From Thermoproteota archaeon (GTDB lineage: Archaea > Korarchaeota > Korarchaeia > Korarchaeales > Korarchaeaceae): 53,357 bases of DNA. Below the pieces are notes generated by a model that worked only from the letters and a program-made list of their open reading frames with translations, was not told the origin of the DNA and did no database searches. A program made the translations under genes and the position numbers. This document shows, in pieces, positions 16,217 through 24,823 of this stretch (positions are counted from its first letter, which is position 1; each line of letters begins with the position of its first letter). The DNA lies in assembly GCA_027061785.1 (NCBI GenBank), contig JAMOVA010000033.1, positions 1 through 53,357 on the forward strand, read 5' to 3'.

Positions 16217-17104
16217 ATGTTCGAGCTGGTCTCGAAGGGTGGAAGGCTCAAGGTAGCTAGCCATGGGGAGGACCTAGACGGTCTATTCTCAGCCTCCCTC
16301 ATCGCATTGATACATCCGGAGGACCTCGAGATCTACTTCACCGCGCCCTACGAGATAAGGGAGTCATTAGAGAGCTTCGATATCGTCCTGGACCTGCCTC
16401 CCCCCAGGGGCGGCACCAGAATACTCGTGGACCATCACGAGTCCAACCTCGCCCTCTTGAACAGGGTCAAGACGGCCTTCCTCAGGCCGGAGTATCCGTC
16501 CACGGCGAGACTCCTGTATGACATACTGAGGGAGTGGGAACCCCAGGTGGAGGACTTCTCTCGTACCGTGGATCTAGTGGATCAGACGGACACAGGCAAC
16601 CTAGATCTGTTTTCCGCCCTCTTCACGGCCGCCATCAGGAAGATCTTCAAGAGAAAGAGGTCTGATCTCGTCAAAGTCGCGAGGGATCTCCTGTTACACC
16701 CTCCCACGACGAGCGATGAGCTGATTAACCTACCTGCCGTGAAGAGGGAAGTGGATCTCATAGAGAGGGAGTACGGGGACCGATTGAGAGAGTTACTCTC
16801 TTTGGAGGGGGGAGAGGCCCTTTTGGTGAGAATAGAGAGTCTCCCATCCTACCTAGTGCCCGTCATACAGCTGGCGGCTAGGAGATACAGGTTCTTCGGG
16901 ACAATCACCACCGGATCGGATGGAGCTTTGAGGCTCTCCTTGAGGAGTCGAGAAGATTCTCCGCTCTCGGCCCTGGAAGTGGCTGAGAGGTTGGGAGGGG
17001 GCGGCCACAGAAACGCCGCCGGTGCTTTGATAATGCCCTCGAGGATGGAGGACCTGCTCGCCATAGTTGGGTCCAGGATGGAGTTCGAGTTAATAACGGT
17101 TTGA
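16217..17104 (+). CDS. DHH-family phosphoesterase
   Basis: 295 residues. DHH domain motifs are SHGEDLDGLFSA (DxD ligands), a second Asp in VLDLPPP, VDHHES, and VDLVDQTDTG. The DHHA1 domain ends in GGGGHRNAAGA. Family members include oligoribonucleases (NrnA), RecJ-like exonucleases and cyclic di-AMP phosphodiesterases. The compact DHH-DHHA1 architecture fits an NrnA-like or short archaeal RecJ-like enzyme, but the substrate cannot be told from sequence alone. Confidence 0.85.
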   Translation: MFELVSKGGRLKVASHGEDLDGLFSASLIALIHPEDLEIYFTAPYEIRESLESFDIVLDLPPPRGGTRILVDHHESNLALLNRVKTAFLRPEYPSTARLLYDILREWEPQVEDFSRTVDLVDQTDTGNLDLFSALFTAAIRKIFKRKRSDLVKVARDLLLHPPTTSDELINLPAVKREVDLIEREYGDRLRELLSLEGGEALLVRIESLPSYLVPVIQLAARRYRFFGTITTGSDGALRLSLRSREDSPLSALEVAERLGGGGHRNAAGALIMPSRMEDLLAIVGSRMEFELITV

Positions 17105-17208
17105 TGCCCATTAGATGGGGCGATGATGTCGGAGGTGATCTATGAGGGGTGATTATACGCTTTAGGACTGAGCCCCCATCTTTATACATTGCACTGACTC
17201 TGAGACAT

Positions 17209-17565
17209 ATGTCCCGGCCCGTGGTCAAGGATGTCGACTCTATCCCGTTCCAACCGGTTCCCCAAGCTGAGAAGACCTACATCAAGTGGGTGTTCTCCCC
17301 CAAGGACGGGGTACCCAACTTCTCGATGAGAATATTCAGGGTGGAGGCTGGAGGGCACATACCTGAGCACAGCCATCCGTGGGAGCATGAGATACTCGTA
17401 CTGAAGGGGAGGGGGAAGATAAGGATCGGGGATCAGGAATTCGAGGTCAAGGAGGGGAATGCCATATACGTACCTCCCGATCTTCCTCACGAGTATTTCG
17501 CGTATGAGGAGATTCTGTTCCTCTGTATGATACCTAATGAGGGCGTGCCTCCTGAGCTCAAGTGA
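17209..17565 (+). CDS. Small cupin-domain protein
   Basis: 118 residues forming one cupin barrel: motif 1 PEHSHPWEHEILVLKGRG (two His, Glu) and motif 2 YVPPDLPHEYFAY (third His) give the usual metal site. Small archaeal cupins of this form have varied or unknown roles. I choose ATG 17209 because TTTATAC at about 17180-17188 lies 25 nt upstream; the frame is open back to a GTG at 17149. Its last 11 codons precede thpR by 10 nt, suggesting one transcript. Confidence 0.8.
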   Translation: MSRPVVKDVDSIPFQPVPQAEKTYIKWVFSPKDGVPNFSMRIFRVEAGGHIPEHSHPWEHEILVLKGRGKIRIGDQEFEVKEGNAIYVPPDLPHEYFAYEEILFLCMIPNEGVPPELK

Positions 17566-17575
17566 AGGAGGGAAG

Positions 17576-18163
17576 ATGGTGGGGATACGCAGCTTCATCG
17601 CCATAGATGTCGAGGTCCCTGAGATAGTGGCCAAGATAGTCAGGGTTCAGGAGGAGATCCTCTCCTCGAGCGCCAAGCTGAAACCCGTGGAGAGGCAGAA
17701 CCTCCACTTCACCCTGAAGTTCTTGGGTAACGTCGAGGAATCGAGGATAGAGCTTGTGGTCTCCACCATGAGAGAGGTGCTCGAATCCTTTGAGCCCTTC
17801 CCCATGCACCTCAAGGGAGTTGGCGCCTTTCCCAGGGTGAGCAGGCCAAACGTCGTGTGGATAGGCGTGGATGAGGGGAGAGATGTCTTCATCGAGATGG
17901 CCAAGGAGCTCGACAGGTCCCTGGCCAAGTTGGGCTTCAAGAGGGAGACCAAGGGGTTCGAGCCCCATCTAACCGTTGCCAGGGTCAAGGGCTACTCCGG
18001 CGATCTGCCCGAGGTAATTAGGAGGATCTCGGATGTTGATATAGGATTCATAGATGTCGAGGAGGTGAGGCTCAAGAAGAGTACCCTCACTCCGCAGGGA
18101 CCGATATACGAGACGCTGCACGGCATCAAGCTCAGGCAGCGGGAGGAGGTGGGGAGAGAGTAA
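17576..18163 (+). CDS. thpR: RNA 2',3'-cyclic phosphodiesterase (ThpR/LigT family)
   Basis: 195 residues of the 2H phosphoesterase superfamily: the two His-x-Thr motifs are HFTLKFLG and HLTVARVKG. Family enzymes open 2',3'-cyclic phosphates and can join tRNA halves with 2'-5' linkage in vitro. ATG 17576 has AAGGAGG 5 nt upstream; an upstream in-frame ATG at 17537 lies inside the cupin gene and adds an unrelated tail. The 3' end overlaps the small membrane protein gene on the other strand by 32 nt. Confidence 0.92.
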   Translation: MVGIRSFIAIDVEVPEIVAKIVRVQEEILSSSAKLKPVERQNLHFTLKFLGNVEESRIELVVSTMREVLESFEPFPMHLKGVGAFPRVSRPNVVWIGVDEGRDVFIEMAKELDRSLAKLGFKRETKGFEPHLTVARVKGYSGDLPEVIRRISDVDIGFIDVEEVRLKKSTLTPQGPIYETLHGIKLRQREEVGRE

Positions 18164-18332
18164 GCAGCTTCTTAGCGATTATGAGGAGCAGAACTCCGAC
18201 TCCTAACAGGAAAACGAATGATAGACATCTCAATATCAATAGGAGAGTAGACTCATCGGCAACTAGCGTGAACAGGGATAGGAGGAGCACTAGAGATCCA
18301 GCAAGCCAGAACAGCAGACCCTTTAGGCTCAT
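18132..18332 (-). CDS. Small two-helix membrane protein, unknown
   Basis: 66 residues with two hydrophobic helices (about 5-24 and 31-54) and a proline-rich tail (SPPPPAA). No family recognised. The ATG at 18332 lies about 26 nt from the TAATTA box at 18353-18364, which also serves the divergent gene, consistent with leaderless expression; ATG 18350 would be too close to that box. Convergent 32-nt overlap with thpR. Confidence 0.55.
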   Translation of the reverse strand: MSLKGLLFWLAGSLVLLLSLFTLVADESTLLLILRCLSFVFLLGVGVLLLIIAKKLLTLSPPPPAA

Positions 18333-18352
18333 AGCACTCCGTCCATCCATAT

Positions 18353-18364
18353 CATAATTAAAAA
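18353..18364. promoter_or_regulatory. Bidirectional TATA-like element
   Basis: CATAATTAAAAA is centred near 18358. It is 26-27 nt from the leaderless start of the small membrane protein (18332, minus) and from the DUF62 gene start (18386, plus). The near-palindromic TAATTA core could load TBP in either orientation. Confidence 0.5.
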
Positions 18365-18385
18365 GGATGGCACCCCTTCTAATCG

Positions 18386-19156
18386 ATGACCTCGATATAC
18401 CTCATCACTGATTTCGGTACCGAGGACTATTACGTGGGAGCAATGAAAGGAGTGATCCGTACCCTGTGCCCCAAAGTCGATCTAGTCGATATATCTCACG
18501 GGGTCAGGAAGTTCAACATAAAGCATGGGGCATTCGTCCTCTGGCAAGCGCATCGTTGGATAGAGAAGGGATCCATCGTCTTGGGAGTTGTGGATCCCGG
18601 GGTGGGAACTGCTAGGGACCCGATAATAGTGAAGGCCGGTCCCCTCACCTTTGTAGGTCCGGATAACGGTCTCTTCTGGCCAGTAGTCCAAGAGATGGGA
18701 GAGTACGAGGTGTTCAAGATAGACATCAGGGGGACCGGTCTCGCTGAGAGGAGGACGGGCACATTCGATGGGAGAGATGTCTTCGCTCCCGTGTCCGCTA
18801 TGCTAGCATGCGGCAAATCTCCCGACGACTTGGGATTCAGGAAGAGATCCATGGAGGTTTTGGATCTGTGGAGGGTGGAGGAGGGAGACGGATACCTTAA
18901 GGGGGAAGTGCTCAACGTGGACGGCTTCGGGAACGTGATAACTAACGTGAGATGGGGTAAGGTGAGCGCGGAGGAGATCGAAGTGATCACCCCGCATTCG
19001 TGGGCCAGGGCTGTGAGATCCACCCATTACGGGGGTAAGGGCCTCCTGATGATAAGAGGAAGCACGAACCTACTGGAGCTCTCGTTAGCTAGGGGCAGCG
19101 CCGCCGACTTCCTCGGGGTCGATGTGGGTGACGGTATTGAGTTCAGGTGGAGGTGA
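18386..19156 (+). CDS. SAM hydroxide adenosyltransferase (DUF62 family)
   Basis: 256 residues. Family motifs ITDFGTEDYYVGAMKGV, VVDPGVGT, VGPDNGL and TGTFDGRDVFAP bind SAM and activate water. Archaeal homologues hydrolyse S-adenosylmethionine to adenosine and methionine; the family is related to fluorinase and chlorinase but lacks their halide-site insertions. Length is typical. The next gene starts 5 nt after its stop with the ribosome binding site in the last codons, so the two are co-transcribed. Confidence 0.92.
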   Translation: MTSIYLITDFGTEDYYVGAMKGVIRTLCPKVDLVDISHGVRKFNIKHGAFVLWQAHRWIEKGSIVLGVVDPGVGTARDPIIVKAGPLTFVGPDNGLFWPVVQEMGEYEVFKIDIRGTGLAERRTGTFDGRDVFAPVSAMLACGKSPDDLGFRKRSMEVLDLWRVEEGDGYLKGEVLNVDGFGNVITNVRWGKVSAEEIEVITPHSWARAVRSTHYGGKGLLMIRGSTNLLELSLARGSAADFLGVDVGDGIEFRWR

Positions 19157-19160
19157 TGTC

Positions 19161-20825
19161 TTGCTAATCAGTTTGGATGATGTTCCCAAGCACACCGAGA
19201 TGGAGGTGGGATTGAAGGCCTGGAACCTATCCAAGGTGAAGGCCACCGGTGCTAGGGTTCCCTTCACCGTCATCATACCCAGCGATGTGATATCCCAGCT
19301 GATGTCGGAGTCCGGGATAAGGCACGACATTTTCAAGCTCTCTAGGATAGTGATGGACTCGGACAGCCCGGAGAAGGCCTTTGAACTTGAGAAGGAGATC
19401 AGATCCAAGATCAACTCCCTATCGATTCCCGAAGATCTGTTGGACGGGATAATGGACACCATCGCCGGTAATGTCGAGAAGATGATAGTCGCTAGACCGT
19501 CTCCCTACGCATCCGAGCTCGTCGATGGGGACCTCAAGGGCAGGATGGGCGTGTGGTACGACGAGCCAACGAAAAAGGGGATCGTGAGGTCCATCCAGAG
19601 GGTGCTGGGCGGCTCCTTCTCACTTAGGGCCATAGCTAGGATGATGGATCTCGGCGTATATCCGGAGGATCTGGACCTAGCGATAATGATACAGAAGGTT
19701 ATCTTTCCGAGATCGAGCGGGATCGCCATCTGCTGTCCCGCCAGGAGGAGAAATGAGATCCTAGTTGAGTCGACTTGGGGATCGATGAATGGAGTTCCGA
19801 AGGACAGGTTCAGGATCAGCATGGACCTCATGGAGGTCGTGGAGAGCGAGCTGAGCGAGAAGAAGGTTAAGCTTGTACCCAGCCCTCAGGGCATACGTGA
19901 GGTGGAGGTCCCCCATCACCTGTGGATGGAGCCCTCGGTGAAGGGAGGGGAGATAGAGGAGATAGCTAGAACCTCCTCCGATCTCTCACTGATCTTGGGG
20001 ACCCCCACCCTCATGGAGTGGATAATTCAGGAGGGCACGGACGTTCTATTCGTGATACAGGCCCACAAGGAGCCTGAAAGACCACCCGTTAAGCCGTTGG
20101 AGAGGAAGGTCATGAATTGGTTGGAGGAGAGGAGGGAAGTCAGGGAAATTAAGGAGGAGAAATTAAAGGAGGTGGTGAAGGAGGTAGAGCTCTCCGGTCG
20201 CCCAGGAAAGGTAGCTCCAAGGGAGGTTGAGGTCTCTCCGGTCGCGTTGGTGGCCTCCAAGATATACGTCAGGTACCCGGTGGAACTCCCGAGGGGGTTA
20301 GTGGACGGCAGGATCGTGGAAGTGGACGAGCTGAGCAGATTGGGGCCCGGCGATCACATCGTCATCCTGAGGGACTCCTCAAACATAGGGGATCTGGGTG
20401 AGGTTAAGGTGTTAGTGGAGGCAGATAACCCGAAGGAAGCCAAGGAAAAGCTATTTTCTATTGCAGCATCCTCTCCGAGCTCTGAGTTCTTAATCTACCT
20501 AGGAAAGGCAGAATTGGTGCTGATGTCCGATGAGCTGTCTGACATCTACGATGGCGCCGTACTGCCAGTGGATCTCGAGGGGTTCAGTGCAGCCCTCTCC
20601 ATAGCCTCCCGCTTCGATCATCTCATGGTAGATTTGAAGGAGGAGGTTCCTTCGGTTGATCTGGTACGCGAGGCCCTGTCCGCTGGGGTGGAGGGCTTCC
20701 TGCTAGGCGTTGAGTCTGTAGAGGGACAGGTGAGGGTCATTCACCGGGCTGAGATGAGGCATCTCCTCGAGAAACTCAGGTACTTGGAGCTACTCCTGTC
20801 TGAGTGGGGAGAGTTGGGGGCGTGA
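19161..20825 (+). CDS. PEP-synthase-like protein lacking the phosphohistidine domain
   Basis: 554 residues from TTG 19161, with GGAGGTGAT just upstream; an ATG at 19122 lies inside the previous gene. Residues about 1-320 resemble the PEP synthase/PPDK ATP-grasp domain: EVGLKAWNLSKVKATGARVP (GGKxxNL-like), VARPSPYASEL (VRSSATAEDLP-like), MIQKVIFPRSSGIAICCP, ESTWGSMNGV and a final VIQAH. There is no GGxTSH swivelling phosphohistidine segment. Instead comes a charged linker and a C-terminal part starting ASKIYVRYPVEL, reminiscent of the start of the PEP-binding barrel. A catalytic PEP synthase is therefore unlikely. It overlaps the next gene by 4 nt. Confidence 0.65.
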   Translation: MLISLDDVPKHTEMEVGLKAWNLSKVKATGARVPFTVIIPSDVISQLMSESGIRHDIFKLSRIVMDSDSPEKAFELEKEIRSKINSLSIPEDLLDGIMDTIAGNVEKMIVARPSPYASELVDGDLKGRMGVWYDEPTKKGIVRSIQRVLGGSFSLRAIARMMDLGVYPEDLDLAIMIQKVIFPRSSGIAICCPARRRNEILVESTWGSMNGVPKDRFRISMDLMEVVESELSEKKVKLVPSPQGIREVEVPHHLWMEPSVKGGEIEEIARTSSDLSLILGTPTLMEWIIQEGTDVLFVIQAHKEPERPPVKPLERKVMNWLEERREVREIKEEKLKEVVKEVELSGRPGKVAPREVEVSPVALVASKIYVRYPVELPRGLVDGRIVEVDELSRLGPGDHIVILRDSSNIGDLGEVKVLVEADNPKEAKEKLFSIAASSPSSEFLIYLGKAELVLMSDELSDIYDGAVLPVDLEGFSAALSIASRFDHLMVDLKEEVPSVDLVREALSAGVEGFLLGVESVEGQVRVIHRAEMRHLLEKLRYLELLLSEWGELGA

Positions 20826-21922
20826 TCTCCTTACTCTCCCTCCTCAAGAGGATCTTCAGGGGACCGGAAGGTGTGCTATCCCTCTTACTCCTGATACTCG
20901 GATTCTTGTTCCTTTCCGTGGAGGTTGTGAGGATTTGGCCGGTGAGGATGCCTCAGAGATTGATCAACATCTCCATAGCGAGCATCCTCTTCTATTTGGG
21001 TTTCAGGATTAGGGGTAACGTTGATCTGAGGTACTACGTCCCTCTAGCCCTAGGGTCACTCCTATTCCCCCCGTTGTTGCTGCTCACCTTCATCTCCACG
21101 ATGTCGATCTCCAAGGATGAGGTGAGAGAAGAGGACGAGCGTCAGAGTGAGCAGGACCTGTTATCTCTCTCGTTCAAGTCGGTACTAACTGTCTGCAAAT
21201 CCGTAGGTCTGGCAAGTTCCCTAGCGATATCGCTGGCCTCCCTCATCTCCACCAATAGGAGGGTGATCCTGGTCGACTGGAACGGTGACGCCGCTGATAG
21301 GCTGAAAAACGCTGAAATCAGGATTGCTAGGCCGGAAGAGCTCAGATTCAGTCATGCCGGTGGCCTCGGGCCATCCTATTACATGACGGCGTCTCTCCTC
21401 CTCTCCTACCTGAGTGGAGTGAATCCCTCCGTTATAAGCGAGGTCCTGAAGACGGGCGACGTCTCACTGCTGGATGACGTGAGGATCCCGGAGCCGGGGA
21501 GATCCCTGCTGCGACAGCTGTTCGGTGAAGATGGATCCTCGCTCCACGAGGCGCTGCCCGAAGTGGCAGGCGTCCTGATAATAGATGCCTCAAGGCTATC
21601 GACTGCGGGCAAGGATGCGATCTCCTTGATGACATTGCTCCAATCGGTCACCTACGAGAGGAGGGATTTCGTGGTTATCACCCCATTGCTCAGCCCTCTC
21701 ACGGAGGAGAGGGCGCCACCTCAGATAAAGGACGAGATCAGATGGCTCATCTCTTCCTTGAGGAGGGGAGGGGGGATTATCACATCGATTGAGGATTCTC
21801 TGGCATATTCCAGCGAGTTCGACGTAGTTCTGGTATGTGATGAGTGCGAGGATCCTATCTACAGGCTGGATAGTTACCGACTTTGCCCCTTACCCGTCCG
21901 TAGAGCGAGGAAAGGAGTTTGA
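20822..21922 (+). CDS. Membrane protein with degenerate P-loop-NTPase-like domain
   Basis: 366 residues from a GTG that overlaps the previous stop (GTGA). Three hydrophobic segments occupy about residues 15-95. The soluble part has LASSLAISLASLISTNRRVILVDWNG, which looks like the region after Walker A in MinD/ParA or HerA-like ATPases, but no GKT/GKS is present, and a later VAGVLIIDASRL strand. I infer a pseudo-ATPase tied to the membrane; function unknown. It is translationally coupled to the PEP-synthase-like gene and converges with the reductase gene by a 68-nt overlap. Confidence 0.6.
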   Translation: MISLLSLLKRIFRGPEGVLSLLLLILGFLFLSVEVVRIWPVRMPQRLINISIASILFYLGFRIRGNVDLRYYVPLALGSLLFPPLLLLTFISTMSISKDEVREEDERQSEQDLLSLSFKSVLTVCKSVGLASSLAISLASLISTNRRVILVDWNGDAADRLKNAEIRIARPEELRFSHAGGLGPSYYMTASLLLSYLSGVNPSVISEVLKTGDVSLLDDVRIPEPGRSLLRQLFGEDGSSLHEALPEVAGVLIIDASRLSTAGKDAISLMTLLQSVTYERRDFVVITPLLSPLTEERAPPQIKDEIRWLISSLRRGGGIITSIEDSLAYSSEFDVVLVCDECEDPIYRLDSYRLCPLPVRRARKGV

Positions 21923-23012
21923 GCAGGGGGTAATAGGGCCCGCGCTCCACCCTTATCACCTCCTCGACCAAGGAACGGGGCAGGAACCTCAGGGTCCTCC
22001 ACAAGAGGCCCGTCCTCAGCAGGAAGTCAGCGGCCTTCCTGTGGGTGAGGCCCGTGTCTACCATCGGCCTAACTACCCTGTCGACGGAGGGCACGTAGTT
22101 CTCCGGCCTGTCGTCCGCCAGCGATTTGGTTAGGAGGTATGCGGCTATTATGCCCGTGTGCATGCCCCCACCATTGGAGGGAACCGTCATGCCGGCCGCA
22201 TCTCCTGCGAGGAAGATCCCTCCTTCCTGTATCTTCCTCAGCATGCCCCCGGCCGGGACATACCTCCCCCTGAGTTCAGGTTCAGCTGTCACATTCAGTC
22301 TGGCAAGATGTTCCTTGAGAGCCCTCTTGGGGTCAAACCCGTTGATCATGTTGAGCCTGACACCAACCCCAACGTTCGCAGTGCTCTCGGACCTGGGGAT
22401 AACCCAAGCGTAGGTACCTGGTGCTAGGGACTCGCTTATCACCAACCTCATCACGTCAGGCTCATTCACCTCCATCGTGACCTCAGTGGAGAAGGCTAGC
22501 GCAAGATCGTCGCACCCGAGTGTTGTACTCCCGTTTATCAGCTTGGCAACCCTACTATCGAATCCGTCCGCCCCCACCAAGTACCTCGCCCTGTACCTGT
22601 CCTTGGACGTCCTTACCTCGTAAGCATCATCCACGGGCCGAGCCGTGATGAACGCCTCCCCAGTTTTGAGGGCGGCTCCCTCCGCTAGGGACTCCTCTAG
22701 CCTAGAGACGATCATCGCCCTCCTATCGACGGAGTATCCCGCATAATTGGTCTCGAATTCCCTGTTCCCTATCTCCATCACTATCCTTCCCATTCTGTGC
22801 ACGATGAAAGGTTCGAAGAAGTCCAAATAGGCTGAGGCGACGTCTCCCTCTAACTTAAGTGAATTGGGATCCGGCAGGTACTCACCGCAGATGGTTCTAA
22901 TCCCGGGCTGCGGGTCCCTCTCTATGATGAGCACCTTGAACCCGCTGGAGGACAGGAAATATGATAGGGCGGCCCCAGTAGGGCCGGCACCCACCACAGC
23001 TACGTCGTACAA
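21855..23012 (-). CDS. Geranylgeranyl reductase family FAD protein
   Basis: 385 residues. The N-terminal dinucleotide-binding motif VAVVGAGPTGAALSYFLSSSG, then CGEYLP (the family cysteine region), LVGADGFDSRVAK and GIFLAGDAAGMTVPSNGGGMH are those of archaeal geranylgeranyl reductases, which saturate isoprenoid chains of ether lipids. It starts 6 nt downstream of the Tes-type gene in the same direction, which supports a lipid role for both. The last 68 nt overlap the convergent membrane-protein gene. Confidence 0.87.
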   Translation of the reverse strand: MYDVAVVGAGPTGAALSYFLSSSGFKVLIIERDPQPGIRTICGEYLPDPNSLKLEGDVASAYLDFFEPFIVHRMGRIVMEIGNREFETNYAGYSVDRRAMIVSRLEESLAEGAALKTGEAFITARPVDDAYEVRTSKDRYRARYLVGADGFDSRVAKLINGSTTLGCDDLALAFSTEVTMEVNEPDVMRLVISESLAPGTYAWVIPRSESTANVGVGVRLNMINGFDPKRALKEHLARLNVTAEPELRGRYVPAGGMLRKIQEGGIFLAGDAAGMTVPSNGGGMHTGIIAAYLLTKSLADDRPENYVPSVDRVVRPMVDTGLTHRKAADFLLRTGLLWRTLRFLPRSLVEEVIRVERGPYYPLLKLLSSLYGRVRGKVGNYPACR

Positions 23013-23018
23013 TTTGAC

Positions 23019-24761
23019 TCACTGGGATTCCTTCACTATGGCGGGGAGCCTTCTGAACTTGTGGAAGAAAGGCTCGTAGGTCCTCACGTATATCTCGGTG
23101 TTCTCCAGCTTTGGAATGTCCCTCCTGTACTTACTCTCAGCGCCTATCAATCCCTTCCCGTACTTGCGCTCGTATTCCTCGAAGCTCATCGAGTACTCCT
23201 TGATTATCTTGTCCCTGTAGAGGTCGGAGAGCACGTTGTACGTGCAGAAGGGTATGACCCTGCCGTCGGGGGAGAGGTAGTGTATGTCACACCTCATCAC
23301 CCTCTGGACATCGTAGTTGTACAGGTCCATGAAGTGCATCATTCCCAAGAAGAGCGACTTGTAGTGGAACTCTCCTAGCGCCTTATAGCTCCTCTGGAGT
23401 ATTATCTTCCTGAGTATTCCGATGAGGTTTATGCCTGGGGGTTGCTTGTCCTTCTCTATGAAACTTGGGAGTTTAGCGACCACCTTGAGGAGGGTGAGCC
23501 ACCTGTTCTTGCGCTCCTCCTTGATCTCCCTAGCCTTCTCCTTGAGGAAGTGGTAGAAGCCATCCACATCTACGAAGTCCGTTATGGGGATGAACCTAGT
23601 TACTCTCCTCTTACCATCGACCCTCTCGAACACCGGGAAGACGTAGGTGGCCATCCCACAGGCCGGGTGATTGGTCATCATGAGCTTGGGCTCGCCGGTC
23701 ACGGCCTCAATGAACTCGCTCACGGCCACGGTGAACGGAACCGGATACCAAGCCTCCCTGTATATCTGTCCATCTGTCTGCTCCTCTATCTTCCTTATGA
23801 CATCCGGGATAGTTATCCTGTACTTCTCCCTCTCGGCCTTGGGCATCTGTCCGGTGAGGGAGACCGGCTGATAGTTCACTCCCCTGACGACATCTATGTT
23901 GTAGGCAGCGAACCTGACCATGTCGCCCACCTCGTGGTCGTTTATTCCCTTTATCACGGTGGGAACGAGCACTAGACTCGTCATGCCCGCCTTCCTGGCG
24001 GCCTCCAGTATGTACGGGATCTCCCAGTGGTTCTTGGGGTTGGCCTCGGGGGTGACCCCATCGAAGCTCATGTATATCGTATTGACCCCCGCTTCCCTCA
24101 GCTCCCTCATGAGTTCGGGCTTCTCCACGAAGATGATGCCCTGTGTGTTGAGTTGTATGTGGGTGATACCCTTCCTCCTGAGGAGCCTAACTATTTCAAC
24201 CAAGTCATCCCTCAGAGTGGGCTCTCCGCCCGTGATCTGAATGGCATTCCCGTGGGCTGGTTTCTCCTTTATGAGGAGATCCACCATCCTATCTATCTCT
24301 TCCAAGGTGGGCTCGTACACGTAACCGGCCTTCTCGGCGTAGAAGAAGCAGTACCAGCAATCGAGGTTGCACCTGTTAGTTACCACCAAGTTCGCTAAGG
24401 CTGTCGTGTTCTGGTGGGCTGGGCATATACCGCAGGAGAAGGGACAGGGGGCGAGGAGTTCTGTGTGGGGAGGATATATCCCTCTCCCCGGGACCTCGAA
24501 TTCCATGGCCCTCTTGAACATCTCGGCGTCTCCCCAGTAGAGGTCCTCGAACTCCCCGTGCTCGGGGCACTCCTTCCTTATGTAAACGGCCCCATCCCTC
24601 TCGAATATGATCGCAGGAAGCAGCCTGTAGCATACGGGACATACCGATGATGTGTGTCTGAGTAGTTTCTCCCCTTCTCGGAGCTTCGGCCGCGGACCGC
24701 CTATTGCAATCTTCCTACCATCGACCTCGATGAACCGCGGCGCCGGTATTTCCACAACCAC
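23019..24761 (-). CDS. tes: Tetraether synthase-type radical SAM enzyme (Tes, COG1964)
   Basis: 580 residues. An N-terminal rubredoxin-like segment (CPVC 41-44, then C65 in KECPEHGEF and DLYW), a further cluster CPFSCGICPAHQN (C106, C110, C113) and the radical SAM motif C131-x3-C135-x2-C138 (CNLDCWYC) in order match the MJ0619/Tes family, which joins two archaeol biphytanyl chains into membrane-spanning tetraethers. Late cysteines (MRCDIHYLSPDGRVIPFC) complete the pattern. The adjacent geranylgeranyl reductase supports the call. Some COG1964 members may act on other lipids, so the exact product is inferred. Confidence 0.85.
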   Translation of the reverse strand: MVVEIPAPRFIEVDGRKIAIGGPRPKLREGEKLLRHTSSVCPVCYRLLPAIIFERDGAVYIRKECPEHGEFEDLYWGDAEMFKRAMEFEVPGRGIYPPHTELLAPCPFSCGICPAHQNTTALANLVVTNRCNLDCWYCFFYAEKAGYVYEPTLEEIDRMVDLLIKEKPAHGNAIQITGGEPTLRDDLVEIVRLLRRKGITHIQLNTQGIIFVEKPELMRELREAGVNTIYMSFDGVTPEANPKNHWEIPYILEAARKAGMTSLVLVPTVIKGINDHEVGDMVRFAAYNIDVVRGVNYQPVSLTGQMPKAEREKYRITIPDVIRKIEEQTDGQIYREAWYPVPFTVAVSEFIEAVTGEPKLMMTNHPACGMATYVFPVFERVDGKRRVTRFIPITDFVDVDGFYHFLKEKAREIKEERKNRWLTLLKVVAKLPSFIEKDKQPPGINLIGILRKIILQRSYKALGEFHYKSLFLGMMHFMDLYNYDVQRVMRCDIHYLSPDGRVIPFCTYNVLSDLYRDKIIKEYSMSFEEYERKYGKGLIGAESKYRRDIPKLENTEIYVRTYEPFFHKFRRLPAIVKESQ

Positions 24762-24823
24762 CTTTTATCACCGCGAGATAGTGGGAGTCAACTTATAATA
24801 AACGCTTGCGCCAGTTAGGCCAG

